The notes beneath the pieces are model-generated. The model ran no database searches. It was given only the letters and a program-made list of their open reading frames with translations, and had not been told where the DNA came from. Made by a program: the position numbers and the translations under genes. 41,180 nucleotides of DNA from Bradyrhizobium sp. NAS80.1 (GTDB taxonomy: Bacteria > Pseudomonadota > Alphaproteobacteria > Rhizobiales > Xanthobacteraceae): NCBI RefSeq assembly GCF_001908205.1, contig NZ_LGHL01000140.1:17670-58849 (forward strand), given 5' to 3'. Within the stretch, counting starts at the first letter, position 1; each line of letters begins with the position of its first letter. This document shows positions 16,841 through 24,865 of this stretch, piece by piece.

Positions 16841-16855
16841 TTAAGGCGCCGTTAA
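16841..16855. promoter_or_regulatory. CtrA-type box TTAA-N7-TTAA upstream of the PLP cassette
   Basis: TTAAGGCGCCGTTAA is a perfect TTAA-N7-TTAA match to the CtrA consensus. It lies 8 bp after the flgL stop and about 185 bp before the first cassette gene. It shares GCGCCGTTAACCA with the fliX-proximal box at 29067. It is the best candidate promoter element for the three-gene cassette. Confidence 0.65.
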
Positions 16856-16903
16856 CCACGCCTCTTTACCTCTTGGTGAGGATTGAGCGGGGCGGAGCCA
16901 TCT

Positions 16904-17014
16904 ATGTCGGACAAGATGCAGCTGGTGGTGGCCACGCCGTGCTTCGGCGGGCAGGTGTCGAGCATTTCCTCGCAATTCGCGCCGGCGCCCGCGGCGGCGG
17001 CCGATGCGGCGTGA
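16904..17014 (+). pseudogene. probable 5' remnant of a glycosyltransferase-like gene
   Basis: An ATG at 16904 opens a 36-codon frame beginning 'MSDKMQLVVATPCFGGQVSS'. The 'VVATPCFGG' pattern resembles the N-terminal strand and loop of a family of glycosyltransferase-like proteins. After 'SSISSQF' the frame runs into an Ala/Pro-rich tail and stops at 17012-17014. It lies just downstream of a CtrA-type box. It may be the truncated start of a larger gene displaced by the following cassette, or a genuine small leader peptide. The family assignment is from memory of motif appearance and is uncertain. Confidence 0.4.
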
Positions 17015-17024
17015 GCCTTTCGGG

Positions 17025-18653
17025 ATGAGCGCCGGCGCATCCCATCTGCCAATCACCGAGCGAGCGTCCGACGGTGACTCGCGCTACCGTCTGCTCGATC
17101 TCTTCACTCCGCTTGATACGCTTCTCGTCTCCGGCGGAGATCCGCGGCTGCTGCTCGATCCGATGGATCGCGTCAACGCCTATGGCTGTGCGGCCTCGCC
17201 GGAGCCGGAGCTCTGGAATTTCGCGTCCTCGACGGCGTCTTCGATCTCGCAAGTAGCCTATGACCGCGCCGCGCTGGCGCGCGAAGAGCTGACGCACAAG
17301 TGCCTGTTCGACGAGGTCGAAGTCGCCTTCGACGCGCGCTGCGAGGACATGCGAGACGAGTTGCGCGGCCATCTCCAGCTTTCGCCGCGCGTCGACGTCG
17401 TGTTCTCGCCGTCCGGAACGGACTCGCAGCTCCACGCCCTGTTCCTGGCGCGCGCAGTGCTTGGCGCATCGCTGGTGACCATCGTGGTCGGGACCGACCA
17501 GACCGGCAGCGGTACGGTCCATACCGCGCGCGGGCACCATTTCAGCTCCATGACGGCGAGTGGCTTTGCGGTCCGCAAGGATGGCGCGGTTGCGGGGCTT
17601 GCCGGCGACAGCATTGCGGTGCCGCTGCTCGACACCGGGTCCGACATCGCGATGCGCGCGGATGCGGATGCCGCGGTACTGCGCGCAATCGAGAACAGCC
17701 TCGCGCAAGGCCGCCGCGTTCTGTTGCAGATCATGGATTCGTCAAAACTCGGCTGGCGTGCCCCAAGCGAGGCCTGCCTCGACGAGATTGCCAGGCGCTG
17801 GCATAGCCAAGTGCAGGTTGTGGTTGATGCTTGCCAGATGCGGCTCGGGCGCCGGCGCCTGCGCGCCTGCCTCGATCGCGGCTACATGGTGCTGATGACC
17901 GGCTCGAAGTTTTTCGGCGGACCTGCCTTCAGCGGCGCGCTGCTGGTTCCCAAGGGATTTTCTCGCGCGGTCGATCGACTTGGCGAGATTGCGCCGGGCT
18001 TCTTCGACTATGCCGGCCGCTGCGACTGGCCGATGGCCTGGACGGGGTTGCGCTCTCGCTTCGAGCGACGGCCGAATTTCGGGCAATGGCTGCGCTGGGA
18101 GGCGGCGCTCGCGGAGATCGGCAGCTACTATGCCGTCCCCGGGGCTTTCCGCGCCAAGGCGCTGGCCGAACTTGCCGTCGGCATCGACAGCATGATCGCG
18201 TTGTCACCATCGCTTCGAGCCGTCCCGAGCCCAGCTGAGAGCGGTGGCGCTGATGACGAAGAATTCGCGCAAGCCACGATCTTTCCATTCACGCTGCAGC
18301 GCGACGGCAGACCGGTCTCGATTGCCGAGACCAGCGCCGTTCACCGGGCACTGGCGCGTGATATGAGCGAGGAGATCAGCGGTAGCGCGGCCGACCGGCA
18401 GGTCGCCGAGCAGCGCTGCCTGATCGGCCAGCCGGCTCGCTTGGAGTGGCCCTACAGCGCACCGCAGTCCGTGCTGCGCCTCTGCGTCGGCGCACGGCTC
18501 GTGACGGAGGCGTGGTCAGCCGATGTCACACGATCGCAAATGAATCTGCAACACGTGCTCGATCGGGTCGCCCACGTCCTGGTCAAGATCGAGCTGTTGC
18601 TTGACCGCGCCGCCGGCGCGGTGTCGCCGGGTACGCCAGCCATCGAGGTCTAA
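17025..18653 (+). CDS. fold-I PLP-dependent enzyme (aminotransferase-like), cassette gene 1
   Basis: A 542-residue protein. Fold type I features are visible: 'VFSPSGTDSQLHALFLARAV' (phosphate-cup region), 'VQVVVDACQMRLGR' with the cofactor Asp near residue 268, and 'MVLMTGSKFFGGPAFSG' with the probable Schiff-base Lys near 295. The spacing and the SGTD motif recall class V aminotransferases and cysteine-desulfurase relatives, but the protein is longer, with a ~130-residue C-terminal region I do not recognise. It probably acts on an amino acid; the reaction type (transamination, lyase or other) cannot be assigned. The start at 17025 (MSAGASHLP) or 17004 (seven residues longer, overlapping the upstream fragment) is ambiguous. 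Stop and next ATG are separated by one base, implying translational coupling. Confidence 0.75.
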   Translation: MSAGASHLPITERASDGDSRYRLLDLFTPLDTLLVSGGDPRLLLDPMDRVNAYGCAASPEPELWNFASSTASSISQVAYDRAALAREELTHKCLFDEVEVAFDARCEDMRDELRGHLQLSPRVDVVFSPSGTDSQLHALFLARAVLGASLVTIVVGTDQTGSGTVHTARGHHFSSMTASGFAVRKDGAVAGLAGDSIAVPLLDTGSDIAMRADADAAVLRAIENSLAQGRRVLLQIMDSSKLGWRAPSEACLDEIARRWHSQVQVVVDACQMRLGRRRLRACLDRGYMVLMTGSKFFGGPAFSGALLVPKGFSRAVDRLGEIAPGFFDYAGRCDWPMAWTGLRSRFERRPNFGQWLRWEAALAEIGSYYAVPGAFRAKALAELAVGIDSMIALSPSLRAVPSPAESGGADDEEFAQATIFPFTLQRDGRPVSIAETSAVHRALARDMSEEISGSAADRQVAEQRCLIGQPARLEWPYSAPQSVLRLCVGARLVTEAWSADVTRSQMNLQHVLDRVAHVLVKIELLLDRAAGAVSPGTPAIEV

Positions 18654-18654
18654 G

Positions 18655-19908
18655 ATGCAACATCCGAGTTTGTCGCCCGTCAGCATGACGGCGGCGCAAT
18701 CTGCCGACCGCATGGGCTTTGCGCAGCTGACGCGTCAGGCCTTCGAGGGGGTGGATTTGCAGCCGCTGCGCGACCAACTCGTCACCAAGCTCTCTGCAGG
18801 AGCGGGACACGCGGGCGAGGGGCTCGATCTCTCGCTCATCGTCCAGCTTCTCGGTGACAAGCAGATGGGCCTTGCTATCCAGGCCGAGGTGCTGACCTTT
18901 CATCGGCTGTTTCGCTCGCCCTGCGCGGTCGAACGACCGCGCCTGCGTGTGCTCGCGCTCGCGGCCGCGATCGACATGGGCGGCAACACGCCGATCGAGT
19001 TTCTGCTGGAGGACTCCGATATCGAGCTGTTGACGCTCTATGTGGTCGACGGCATCGGGCTGCCCGAGCAATTGCCGGATCACGACGTTGCAATCGTCGT
19101 TGCGTCCGATTCCGAAGAATGCCGCGGGGCGCTCGCCGTCATCGGAAAGGCCGCGCCGTACTGGCCGCGGCCGCTGCTCAACCGCCCCGATCTCATCGGC
19201 AACCTCGATCGCGACAAGCTGTATCGGCTGCTGACGGGCATCGCCGGTCTCGACATTCCCGCCACCATCCACGCGACGCGTGCGCAATTGTCGAAGCTCT
19301 CGAAAGGGCAACTCGCTTGCGGGGACATCGCGAGCGAACTGCATTTTCCGATGATCGCGCGGCCGCGCGGTTCGCATGCCGGCGTCGGGCTCGCAAAGCT
19401 CGACGATGCTTCGGCGCTCACGGCCTATCTTGCCGAACGGGAAGAGCAGGACTTCTTCGTCGCGCGCTTCGTCGATTACGCGAGCCCGGACGGACTGTAC
19501 CGCAAATATCGCCTCACGATGGTCGATGGCAAGCCTTACGCCTGCCATATGGCGATCGCCGATCGCTGGGACATCTGGTATCTCAACGCCTACATGGCGT
19601 TCAGCGAAGAGAAGCGAGCCGAGGAAGCCATCTTCATGCTCGACTTCGATCAAGCTTTCGCTGCGCGCCATAAGGCCGCGCTCGAGGAGATGAGCCGGCG
19701 CGTCGGCCTCGATTATTTCATCGTCGATTGTGCCGAGAACCAGGACCGCGAACTGCTGGTCTTCGAAGCCGACAACACCGCCGTCGTGCACAACATGGAT
19801 TCGCCGGTCGTGTTCCCGTACAAGCCGCCGCAGATGCGGAAGATCTTTGCCGCGTTCACGGCCATGCTGTCGCGCCATGCCAAAGCGAGCAAGGAGAGTG
19901 CAGCATGA
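18655..19908 (+). CDS. ATP-grasp family ligase, cassette gene 2
   Basis: A 417-residue protein. The N-terminal ~200 residues are not recognised. The C-terminal half is ATP-grasp-like: 'FPMIARPRGSHAGVGLAKL' (~230-248) fits the nucleotide-binding strand and glycine loop, 'QDFFVARFVDYASPDGLYRK' fits the adenine-contact strand, and 'LLVFEADNTAVVHNMD' (~368-383) has the acidic/Asn metal-binding pattern. ATP-grasp enzymes join a carboxylate (through an acyl phosphate) to an amine or thiol, as RimK and related peptide-like ligases do. It lies between two PLP enzymes with a 1-bp gap upstream and a 4-bp ATGA overlap downstream, so all three are made together. A plausible job is coupling an amine product of gene 3 to a carboxylate; this is inference. 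Confidence 0.72.
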   Translation: MQHPSLSPVSMTAAQSADRMGFAQLTRQAFEGVDLQPLRDQLVTKLSAGAGHAGEGLDLSLIVQLLGDKQMGLAIQAEVLTFHRLFRSPCAVERPRLRVLALAAAIDMGGNTPIEFLLEDSDIELLTLYVVDGIGLPEQLPDHDVAIVVASDSEECRGALAVIGKAAPYWPRPLLNRPDLIGNLDRDKLYRLLTGIAGLDIPATIHATRAQLSKLSKGQLACGDIASELHFPMIARPRGSHAGVGLAKLDDASALTAYLAEREEQDFFVARFVDYASPDGLYRKYRLTMVDGKPYACHMAIADRWDIWYLNAYMAFSEEKRAEEAIFMLDFDQAFAARHKAALEEMSRRVGLDYFIVDCAENQDRELLVFEADNTAVVHNMDSPVVFPYKPPQMRKIFAAFTAMLSRHAKASKESAA

Positions 19909-21404
19909 ACGAGATGATCCGCAAGACGCAAAGCTCCGTCAGGCACACCTCGCTCGATCCGCAGGACTGGAGCGCGTTTCGCGCGCTCGCCCATCGCATG
20001 CTGGACGAGACGATCGATAGCATCGCCAATGTTCGCGCGCGGCCGGTGTGGCAGCCGATCCCCGACGATGTCCGCGCGGCATTGAAGGCCGATGTACCGC
20101 GCGAGGCGAGCGATCTCGCCGAGGTCTATCGCGAGTTCGCCGAGCGTGTTGCGCCCTATGCGACCGGCAACGTCCATCCCGGTTTCATGGGCTGGGTACA
20201 TGGCGGCGGCACCGCGGTCGGCATGCTCGCGGAGATGCTCGCGGCCGGCCTGAACGCCAATCTCGGCGGGCGTGACCACATGCCGATCGAGGTCGAACGC
20301 CAGATCGTCGAATGGATGCGCCGCCTGTTCGCCTTTCCGCAAGGCGCGAGCGGCATCTTCGTCACCGGCACATCGATGGCCAATCTGATGGCGGTGCTGG
20401 TGGCGCGGACGAGCGCGCTCGGTACGCTGGCGCGGCAGCACGGCATCGGCAATGACGGAGCGCTGCTCACGGCCTACACGTCGTGTGCCGCGCATGGCTG
20501 CGTGTCGAGGGCCATGGACATTGCCGGGCTCGGCACCGATGCCCTGCGCAAGATCGACGTCGATGCCGATCATCGTATCGATGTCGCCGCGCTGCGCACG
20601 CGGATCGCGATCGATCGCGAGGTCGGCTTCAAGCCGTTCCTCGTCGTCGCCTCCGCCGGCACGGTCGACATCGGCGCGATCGACGATCTCAAGGCCATCG
20701 CGGCGTTGTGCCGCGAAGAGGGAATCTGGTTTCACGTCGATGGTGCTTTCGGTGCGCTCGCGATTCTCTCGGCCGAGCTCGCGCCGATGCTCGGCGGCAT
20801 CGAGCTTGCGGATTCGATTGCGCTCGACTTCCATAAATGGGGACAGGTGCCCTACGACGCCGGCTTCCTGCTGGTGCGGGACGGCGAGCAGCATCGGCAG
20901 GCCTTTGCGCAGCCGGCGGCCTATCTGCGCCGCGAGGCGAGGGGGCTTGCGGCGGGCACCGTCTGGCCCTGCGATCTCGGCCCCGACCTGTCGCGCGGCT
21001 TCCGCGCGCTGAAGACCTGGTTCACGCTGAAGACGTTCGGCACCGACCGACTGGGTGCGGTGATCGCGCGAAGCTGTGCGCTGGCAAAATATCTGGAAGT
21101 GCGCGTTCTCGCCGAGCCGCGGCTGGAGCTGCTGGCGCCGGTCAATCTCAACATCGTCTGCTTCCGCTATCGCGCCAACGATGAGACCAACCGCGAGATC
21201 GTTGCCGATATCCAGGAGTCCGGCATCGCGGCGCCGTCGAGCACGACGCTGGACGGCAAGTTCGCGATCCGCGCGGCCATCGTCAATCATCGCACCGACG
21301 AGACCGACATCGATGCGCTTGTGGCTGCCGTGCTGGAGTTCGGCGCGCAGCGAAGCGGCGACGGATTGATCGAGGTCGTGGCGCCGCCGCTCGCGGCGCA
21401 GTGA
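19905..21404 (+). CDS. group II PLP-dependent amino acid decarboxylase, cassette gene 3
   Basis: A 499-residue member of the aromatic-L-amino-acid/tyrosine/glutamate decarboxylase family. Diagnostic segments in order: 'YATGNVHPGFMGWVHGGGTA' (substrate loop), 'ASGIFVTGTSMANLMAVLVA' (the TGTSMAN phosphate-binding region), 'YTSCAAHGCVSRAMDIAGLG' (His stacking on PLP), 'FHVDGAFGA' with the cofactor Asp near 279, and 'SIALDFHKWGQVPYDAG' with the PLP Lys near 311. The expected reaction is decarboxylation of an L-amino acid to its amine plus CO2; aromatic, acidic or 2,4-diaminobutyrate substrates are possible. It overlaps the upstream ATP-grasp gene by 4 bp and is followed by a strong terminator. 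Being beside flagellar genes is unusual for this family. Confidence 0.88.
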   Translation: MNEMIRKTQSSVRHTSLDPQDWSAFRALAHRMLDETIDSIANVRARPVWQPIPDDVRAALKADVPREASDLAEVYREFAERVAPYATGNVHPGFMGWVHGGGTAVGMLAEMLAAGLNANLGGRDHMPIEVERQIVEWMRRLFAFPQGASGIFVTGTSMANLMAVLVARTSALGTLARQHGIGNDGALLTAYTSCAAHGCVSRAMDIAGLGTDALRKIDVDADHRIDVAALRTRIAIDREVGFKPFLVVASAGTVDIGAIDDLKAIAALCREEGIWFHVDGAFGALAILSAELAPMLGGIELADSIALDFHKWGQVPYDAGFLLVRDGEQHRQAFAQPAAYLRREARGLAAGTVWPCDLGPDLSRGFRALKTWFTLKTFGTDRLGAVIARSCALAKYLEVRVLAEPRLELLAPVNLNIVCFRYRANDETNREIVADIQESGIAAPSSTTLDGKFAIRAAIVNHRTDETDIDALVAAVLEFGAQRSGDGLIEVVAPPLAAQ

Positions 21405-21423
21405 CTTCAGAGAGCTTCGAAAC

Positions 21424-21456
21424 AAAAACGCCCCGGATCTGGTCCGGGGCGTTTTT
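21424..21456 (+). terminator. rho-independent terminator of the PLP/ATP-grasp cassette
   Basis: Perfect 14-bp inverted repeat AAAAACGCCCCGGA / TCCGGGGCGTTTTT around a 5-nt loop, giving a GC-rich stem with a U-run. It lies 20 bp after the decarboxylase stop and isolates the cassette from the flagellin gene downstream. The A-tract on the other side makes it potentially bidirectional. Confidence 0.92.
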
Positions 21457-21506
21457 GCTTCAGGTGTGAGACAGCGCTCAGGCGGCCGTGCTGATCGCGA
21501 CTTTGA

Positions 21507-21593
21507 GAGTCGTACCTGTTCTCCATCAACGGGTCGGTCACGAGCGACTATCGCGCGTTCGTGGACGGCTACCGCCGCGATTTGGCCGCGTGA
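21507..21593 (+). pseudogene. probable 3' gene remnant between the cassette and fliC
   Basis: A short frame with strongly coding-like third positions, 'ESYLFSINGSVTSDYRAFVD' then 'GYRRDLAA', ending in TGA at 21591-21593. It is preceded by an in-frame stop at 21504 and has no start codon or ribosome-binding site, so it reads as the C-terminal end of a lost gene. With the N-terminal fragment at 16904 it brackets the three-gene cassette. The two ends could be the same gene, but this cannot be shown here. The rest of 21405-21815 holds the cassette terminator and the fliC promoter region. Confidence 0.4.
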
Positions 21594-21623
21594 GCGATCG
21601 CTCCTGCAACACCTTCGTTGCCT

Positions 21624-21632
21624 GTTAACCAC
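21624..21632. promoter_or_regulatory. CtrA half-site in the fliC upstream region
   Basis: GTTAACCAC contains the TTAACC half of a CtrA box about 185 bp before the fliC start. No full TTAA-N7-TTAA and no GG-N10-GC sigma-54 spacing was found between it and the gene, so the main promoter of this flagellin gene is unresolved. The 180-nt leader may be a target for FlbT, which acts on flagellin mRNA in Caulobacter. Confidence 0.35.
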
Positions 21633-21815
21633 GATATCGGCGTGCGATGCGAGTATTCCGAACGATCTTCATCCTTCTTAAAGCATGAGTTTCGAAGCCC
21701 GCAGGGATTCGGAGCATCCTACCGGTCCGATTCAGTTTTCATTGATCAATGGCTTCGTAGGGTCCGGTACCCGGCCAAGAAGGCCGATGTTGTGTAACGC
21801 CAGAAAGGTTGTTCT

Positions 21816-23075
21816 ATGTCTCTGTCCAACATCACCCTCACTGCCTCAGTCCGCCAGAACCTGCTCTCGCTGCAGGGCACCGCCGACCTGCTCGCGACCA
21901 CGCAGGGCCGTCTCGCCACCGGCAAGAAGGTCAACAGCGCGCTCGACAACCCCACCAACTTCTTCACGGCCGCCGGCCTCGATAACCGCGCCGGCGACAT
22001 CAGCAACCTCCTCGACAGCATCGGCAACGGCGTGCAGGTCCTGCAGGCCGCCGACACCGGCATCACCTCGCTCTCCAAGCTGGTCGATACCGCGAAGTCG
22101 ATCGCCAACCAGGCGCTGCAGCAGCCCTCGGGCTACACGTCGAAGGCCAGCGTCGCCTTCACCGGCGCCAACGCAGCAGCCGGCACCGCCACCGCCGCGA
22201 ACCTGAACCAGGGCGCGCTCACGGGTTCGGTGATCACCTTCACCACCAAGGCGGGTACGGCGGCTACGATTACGATCGGCGCTTCCTACACGGCCTTCGA
22301 CAGCACCGCCAAGACGGCCACGGTGAACTCGCTCGATCAGCTCAACCAGGCGCTGTCCGACGCGGGCGTCAACCTGCAGGCCTCGTTCGACGCCGCGGCG
22401 CCCACCAAGCTGACCTTCACCTCGAGCAACGATGCGTCGGGCCAGACCATCACTGCCGGCGCCGCCGCCACCACTCCCACCGCGCTCGACGCGGTCGACA
22501 TCTCGGCAGCGGCCGCCAGCGGCACCCTCGGCTCGGTCACGGCCGCGGTCAAGGACACGGTGTCGCAAAACGCCCGCGCCGGTCTGGTTGCGCAGTACAA
22601 CCAGATCATCGACCAGATCAAGACCACCGCGCAGGACGCCTCCTTCAACGGCATCAACCTGCTCAACGGTGACAGCCTGAAGCTGGTGTTCGACGAGACC
22701 GGCAAATCCACCGTGACAATCGCGGGTGTGACCTTCGATCCCAATGGTCTCGGTCTGAGCAAGCTTACGGCCGGCACCGACCTCACCGACAACTTCATGA
22801 CCAACAATGTCTTGACGGCGCTCAACACCGCCAGCATCACGCTGCGCTCGCAGGCCTCGGCCTTCGGCGCCAACCTGTCGATCGTGCAGATCCGTCAGGA
22901 CTTCAACAAGAACATCATCAACGTGCTGCAGACCGGCTCGTCCAACCTGACCTTGGCCGATTCCAACGAGGAAGCGGCCAACAGCCAGGCGCTGTCTACT
23001 CGCCAGTCGATCGCAACATCGGCGCTGGGGCTTGCCAACCAGGCGCAGCAGAGCGTGCTGCAGCTGTTGCGCTGA
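21816..23075 (+). CDS. fliC: flagellin, copy 1
   Basis: A 419-residue filament protein. The N-terminal helices 'LTASVRQNLLSLQGTADLLA', 'TQGRLATGKKVNSALDNPTN' and 'VLQAADTGITSLSKLVDTAK' and the C-terminal helix 'SALGLANQAQQSVLQLLR' are flagellin D0/D1. 'TAQDASFNGINLLNGDSLKL' is the spoke region. The central variable domain (~110-240) is Ala/Thr-rich with a 'SVITFTTKAGTAATITIGAS' strand set. It is closely related to copy 2 on the opposite strand; ends are nearly identical and the centre diverges. There is no N-terminal signal because flagellin is exported by the flagellar type III system. It is transcribed alone toward copy 2 and ends at a UUCG-capped terminator. Confidence 0.95.
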   Translation: MSLSNITLTASVRQNLLSLQGTADLLATTQGRLATGKKVNSALDNPTNFFTAAGLDNRAGDISNLLDSIGNGVQVLQAADTGITSLSKLVDTAKSIANQALQQPSGYTSKASVAFTGANAAAGTATAANLNQGALTGSVITFTTKAGTAATITIGASYTAFDSTAKTATVNSLDQLNQALSDAGVNLQASFDAAAPTKLTFTSSNDASGQTITAGAAATTPTALDAVDISAAAASGTLGSVTAAVKDTVSQNARAGLVAQYNQIIDQIKTTAQDASFNGINLLNGDSLKLVFDETGKSTVTIAGVTFDPNGLGLSKLTAGTDLTDNFMTNNVLTALNTASITLRSQASAFGANLSIVQIRQDFNKNIINVLQTGSSNLTLADSNEEAANSQALSTRQSIATSALGLANQAQQSVLQLLR

Positions 23076-23098
23076 GCTCAACGGATAGCGAAGACCAG

Positions 23099-23127
23099 GC
23101 GGCGGGACTTCGGTCCCGCCGCTTTTT
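23099..23127 (+). terminator. terminator of fliC copy 1
   Basis: 10-bp perfect stem GCGGCGGGAC / GTCCCGCCGC closed by a TTCG tetraloop and followed by TTTTT, 24 bp after the stop. It is an exceptionally stable hairpin, suited to a highly expressed gene. Confidence 0.95.
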
Positions 23128-23220
23128 CATTTGAGCGTATGAGTTGTTTGAGATGTCGATCAATCCTGCTCGGACGCCGCAGTCGCAATTGATCCAATGC
23201 TGGCGTCGAAGAGTCTTGCG

Positions 23221-23257
23221 ACAACAAAAGGCGGCAGGACAAAGCCCTGCCGCCTTT
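23221..23257 (-). terminator. terminator of fliC copy 2
   Basis: Perfect 12-bp stem AAAGGCGGCAGG / CCTGCCGCCTTT around a 7-nt loop. On the minus strand it is followed by TTTTGTTGT. It lies 25 bp after the copy 2 stop. With the plus-strand terminator 100 bp away it keeps the convergent flagellin transcripts apart. Confidence 0.92.
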
Positions 23258-23281
23258 CGCGAGCGTAGCGGAGACGAGCCG

Positions 23282-24538
23282 TCAGCGCAGCAGCTGCAGC
23301 ACGCTCTGCTGTGACTGGTTGGCGAGCGCGAGCGCCGATACCGCGATCGACTGGCGGGTCGAGAGTGCCTGGCTGTTGGCCGCTTCCTCGTTGGAGTCCG
23401 CGAGCGTCAGATTGGACGAGCCGGTCTGCAGCACGTTGATGATCTTCTTCGAGAAGTCCTGGCGGATCTGCACGATCGACAGGTTGGCGCCGAAGGCCGA
23501 GGCCTGCGAGCGCAGCGTAGCGCTGGCGTTGGTGAGCGCCGTCAGCACCTTGCCGGTCAGGACGTTGTCGGTGAAATCGGTGCCGGGGGCCAACTGGGTC
23601 AGGCCGAGACCGTTCGGATTGAAGGTGACGCCTGCGATGGTGAGCGTCGACTTGCCGGTCTCGTCGAAGATCATCTTCAGCGAGTTGCCATCGAGCAGGT
23701 TGATGCCGTTGAAGGAGGCGTCCTGCGCCGTCGTGGTGATCTGCTGAAGGATCTGGTTGTACTGGCTGACGAGAGTTGCGCGAGCTTGCTGCGACACGGG
23801 GTCGGGCACCGCTGCCACCACCGCGCCACCTGCGCCGCCGCCGACAGCATCGGCACTGATGTTGATCGCGTCCAGAGCCGAGGGAGCCGTGGGTGCAGCG
23901 GTCCCGGTGATCACCTGACCCGCGCCGTCATTGGTGGAGATGAAGGTCAGGCTGTCGGGGCCGGTGATCGAGGCCGCCAGGTTGACGCCTGCATCCGCCA
24001 GCGCTTGGTTGAGCTGGGCCAGGGACTGGACCTGCGCGGTCTTGGTCACCGGATTGAAGCTCGTTGGCGAAGTGCCGATGGTGATCGTGACAGCCGTGCC
24101 GGCGGCATTCGTGAAGGTGTATATACCGCCGTTGAGCTTGCTGGTGGTGAGGTCCGCGGCAATGGCTCCGCCCGTGCCGGTGGGAACGCCCGTGCCGGTG
24201 AACTGGATGTTTGATTTCGTGCTGTAGCCCGTTGGCTGCTGTAGTGCCTGGTTGGCAATCGACTTGGCGGTATCGACCAGCTTCTGCAGCGAGGTGATGC
24301 CGGTATCAGCCGCCTGTAGCACCTGGACACCATTGCCGATGCTGTCGAGGAGATTGCTGATGTCGCTGGCGCGGGCATCGAGGCCGGCCGCCGTGAAGAA
24401 GTTCGTGGGATTGTCGAGCGCGCTGTTGACCTTCTTGCCGGTAGCGAGGCGCGTCTGCGTGGTCGCGAGCAGCTCGGCGGTTCCCTGCAGCGAGAGCAGA
24501 TTCTGGCGGACTGACGCGGTTAGGACAATGTCGGACAT
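23282..24538 (-). CDS. fliC: flagellin, copy 2
   Basis: A 418-residue paralogue of copy 1, encoded on the opposite strand. N-terminal 'LTASVRQNLLSLQGTAELLA', 'LATGKKVNSALDNPTNFFTA' and C-terminal 'SALALANQSQQSVLQLLR' are almost the same as copy 1. The central part ('IQFTGTGVPTGTGGAIAADL', 'VTITIGTSPTSFNPVTKTAQ') differs in sequence but keeps the same strand pattern. The start MSDIVLTASV lies about 94 bp from a perfect CtrA-type box at 24632, so unlike copy 1 it has a clear candidate promoter element. It is divergent from flaF. The pair forms a natural long inverted repeat, which invites gene conversion or inversion. Confidence 0.95.
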   Translation of the reverse strand: MSDIVLTASVRQNLLSLQGTAELLATTQTRLATGKKVNSALDNPTNFFTAAGLDARASDISNLLDSIGNGVQVLQAADTGITSLQKLVDTAKSIANQALQQPTGYSTKSNIQFTGTGVPTGTGGAIAADLTTSKLNGGIYTFTNAAGTAVTITIGTSPTSFNPVTKTAQVQSLAQLNQALADAGVNLAASITGPDSLTFISTNDGAGQVITGTAAPTAPSALDAINISADAVGGGAGGAVVAAVPDPVSQQARATLVSQYNQILQQITTTAQDASFNGINLLDGNSLKMIFDETGKSTLTIAGVTFNPNGLGLTQLAPGTDFTDNVLTGKVLTALTNASATLRSQASAFGANLSIVQIRQDFSKKIINVLQTGSSNLTLADSNEEAANSQALSTRQSIAVSALALANQSQQSVLQLLR

Positions 24539-24631
24539 TTGAATGACTTCCCTTGGTGGGCACCGCCGGCGTCCTGGTCCGGGTCAATGCGCTCAGTGGT
24601 TTCAGCCGTCGCAAAGAGTGAACAAGAGCTT

Positions 24632-24646
24632 TTAAAATATGGTTAA
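24632..24646. promoter_or_regulatory. CtrA-type box between fliC copy 2 and flaF
   Basis: TTAAAATATGGTTAA is a perfect TTAA-N7-TTAA site in the 327-bp divergent region 24539-24865. On the minus strand it reads GGTTAACCATATTTTAA toward fliC copy 2. A second half-site, GTGGTTAAC, lies at 24663-24671. The remainder of this intergenic region, up to the flaF ribosome-binding site, shows only an AT-rich TTAATCTTAATT stretch near 24781 that could belong to the flaF promoter. Confidence 0.7.
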
Positions 24647-24865
24647 CCACTGTTTACGAAACGTGGTTAACGAGACGTTCCGGTACGGCGACGGCAGTGG
24701 CAGTGTTCGGCCGAAGCGGACTTTCCCGGCCAAAAGCGCGGCGCCGTCCAGTGATGAGGCGAATTCAGGCAGCGAGTAAGTTAATCTTAATTGGCCGCCT
24801 TTAGGGGTTAGCAAGACGGAATCCGGAAGCTTGCCGGACGGGAGAAGGGGTTGCTGAGGTGACGA

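Noticed and set aside
17004..17024. Alternative upstream start of cassette gene 1
   Set aside because: Not excluded, but neither start has a strong ribosome-binding site; the shorter protein avoids overlap with the upstream fragment.
19713..21632. 639-codon minus-strand frame opposite the decarboxylase
   Set aside because: Antisense shadow, rich in Arg/Asp/Gly with no domain pattern; the plus-strand decarboxylase has all its active-site motifs.
21700..21815. Sigma-54 promoter for fliC copy 1
   Set aside because: I checked the GG dinucleotides in this stretch for a GC 10 bp later and found none, so no -24/-12 promoter is called.
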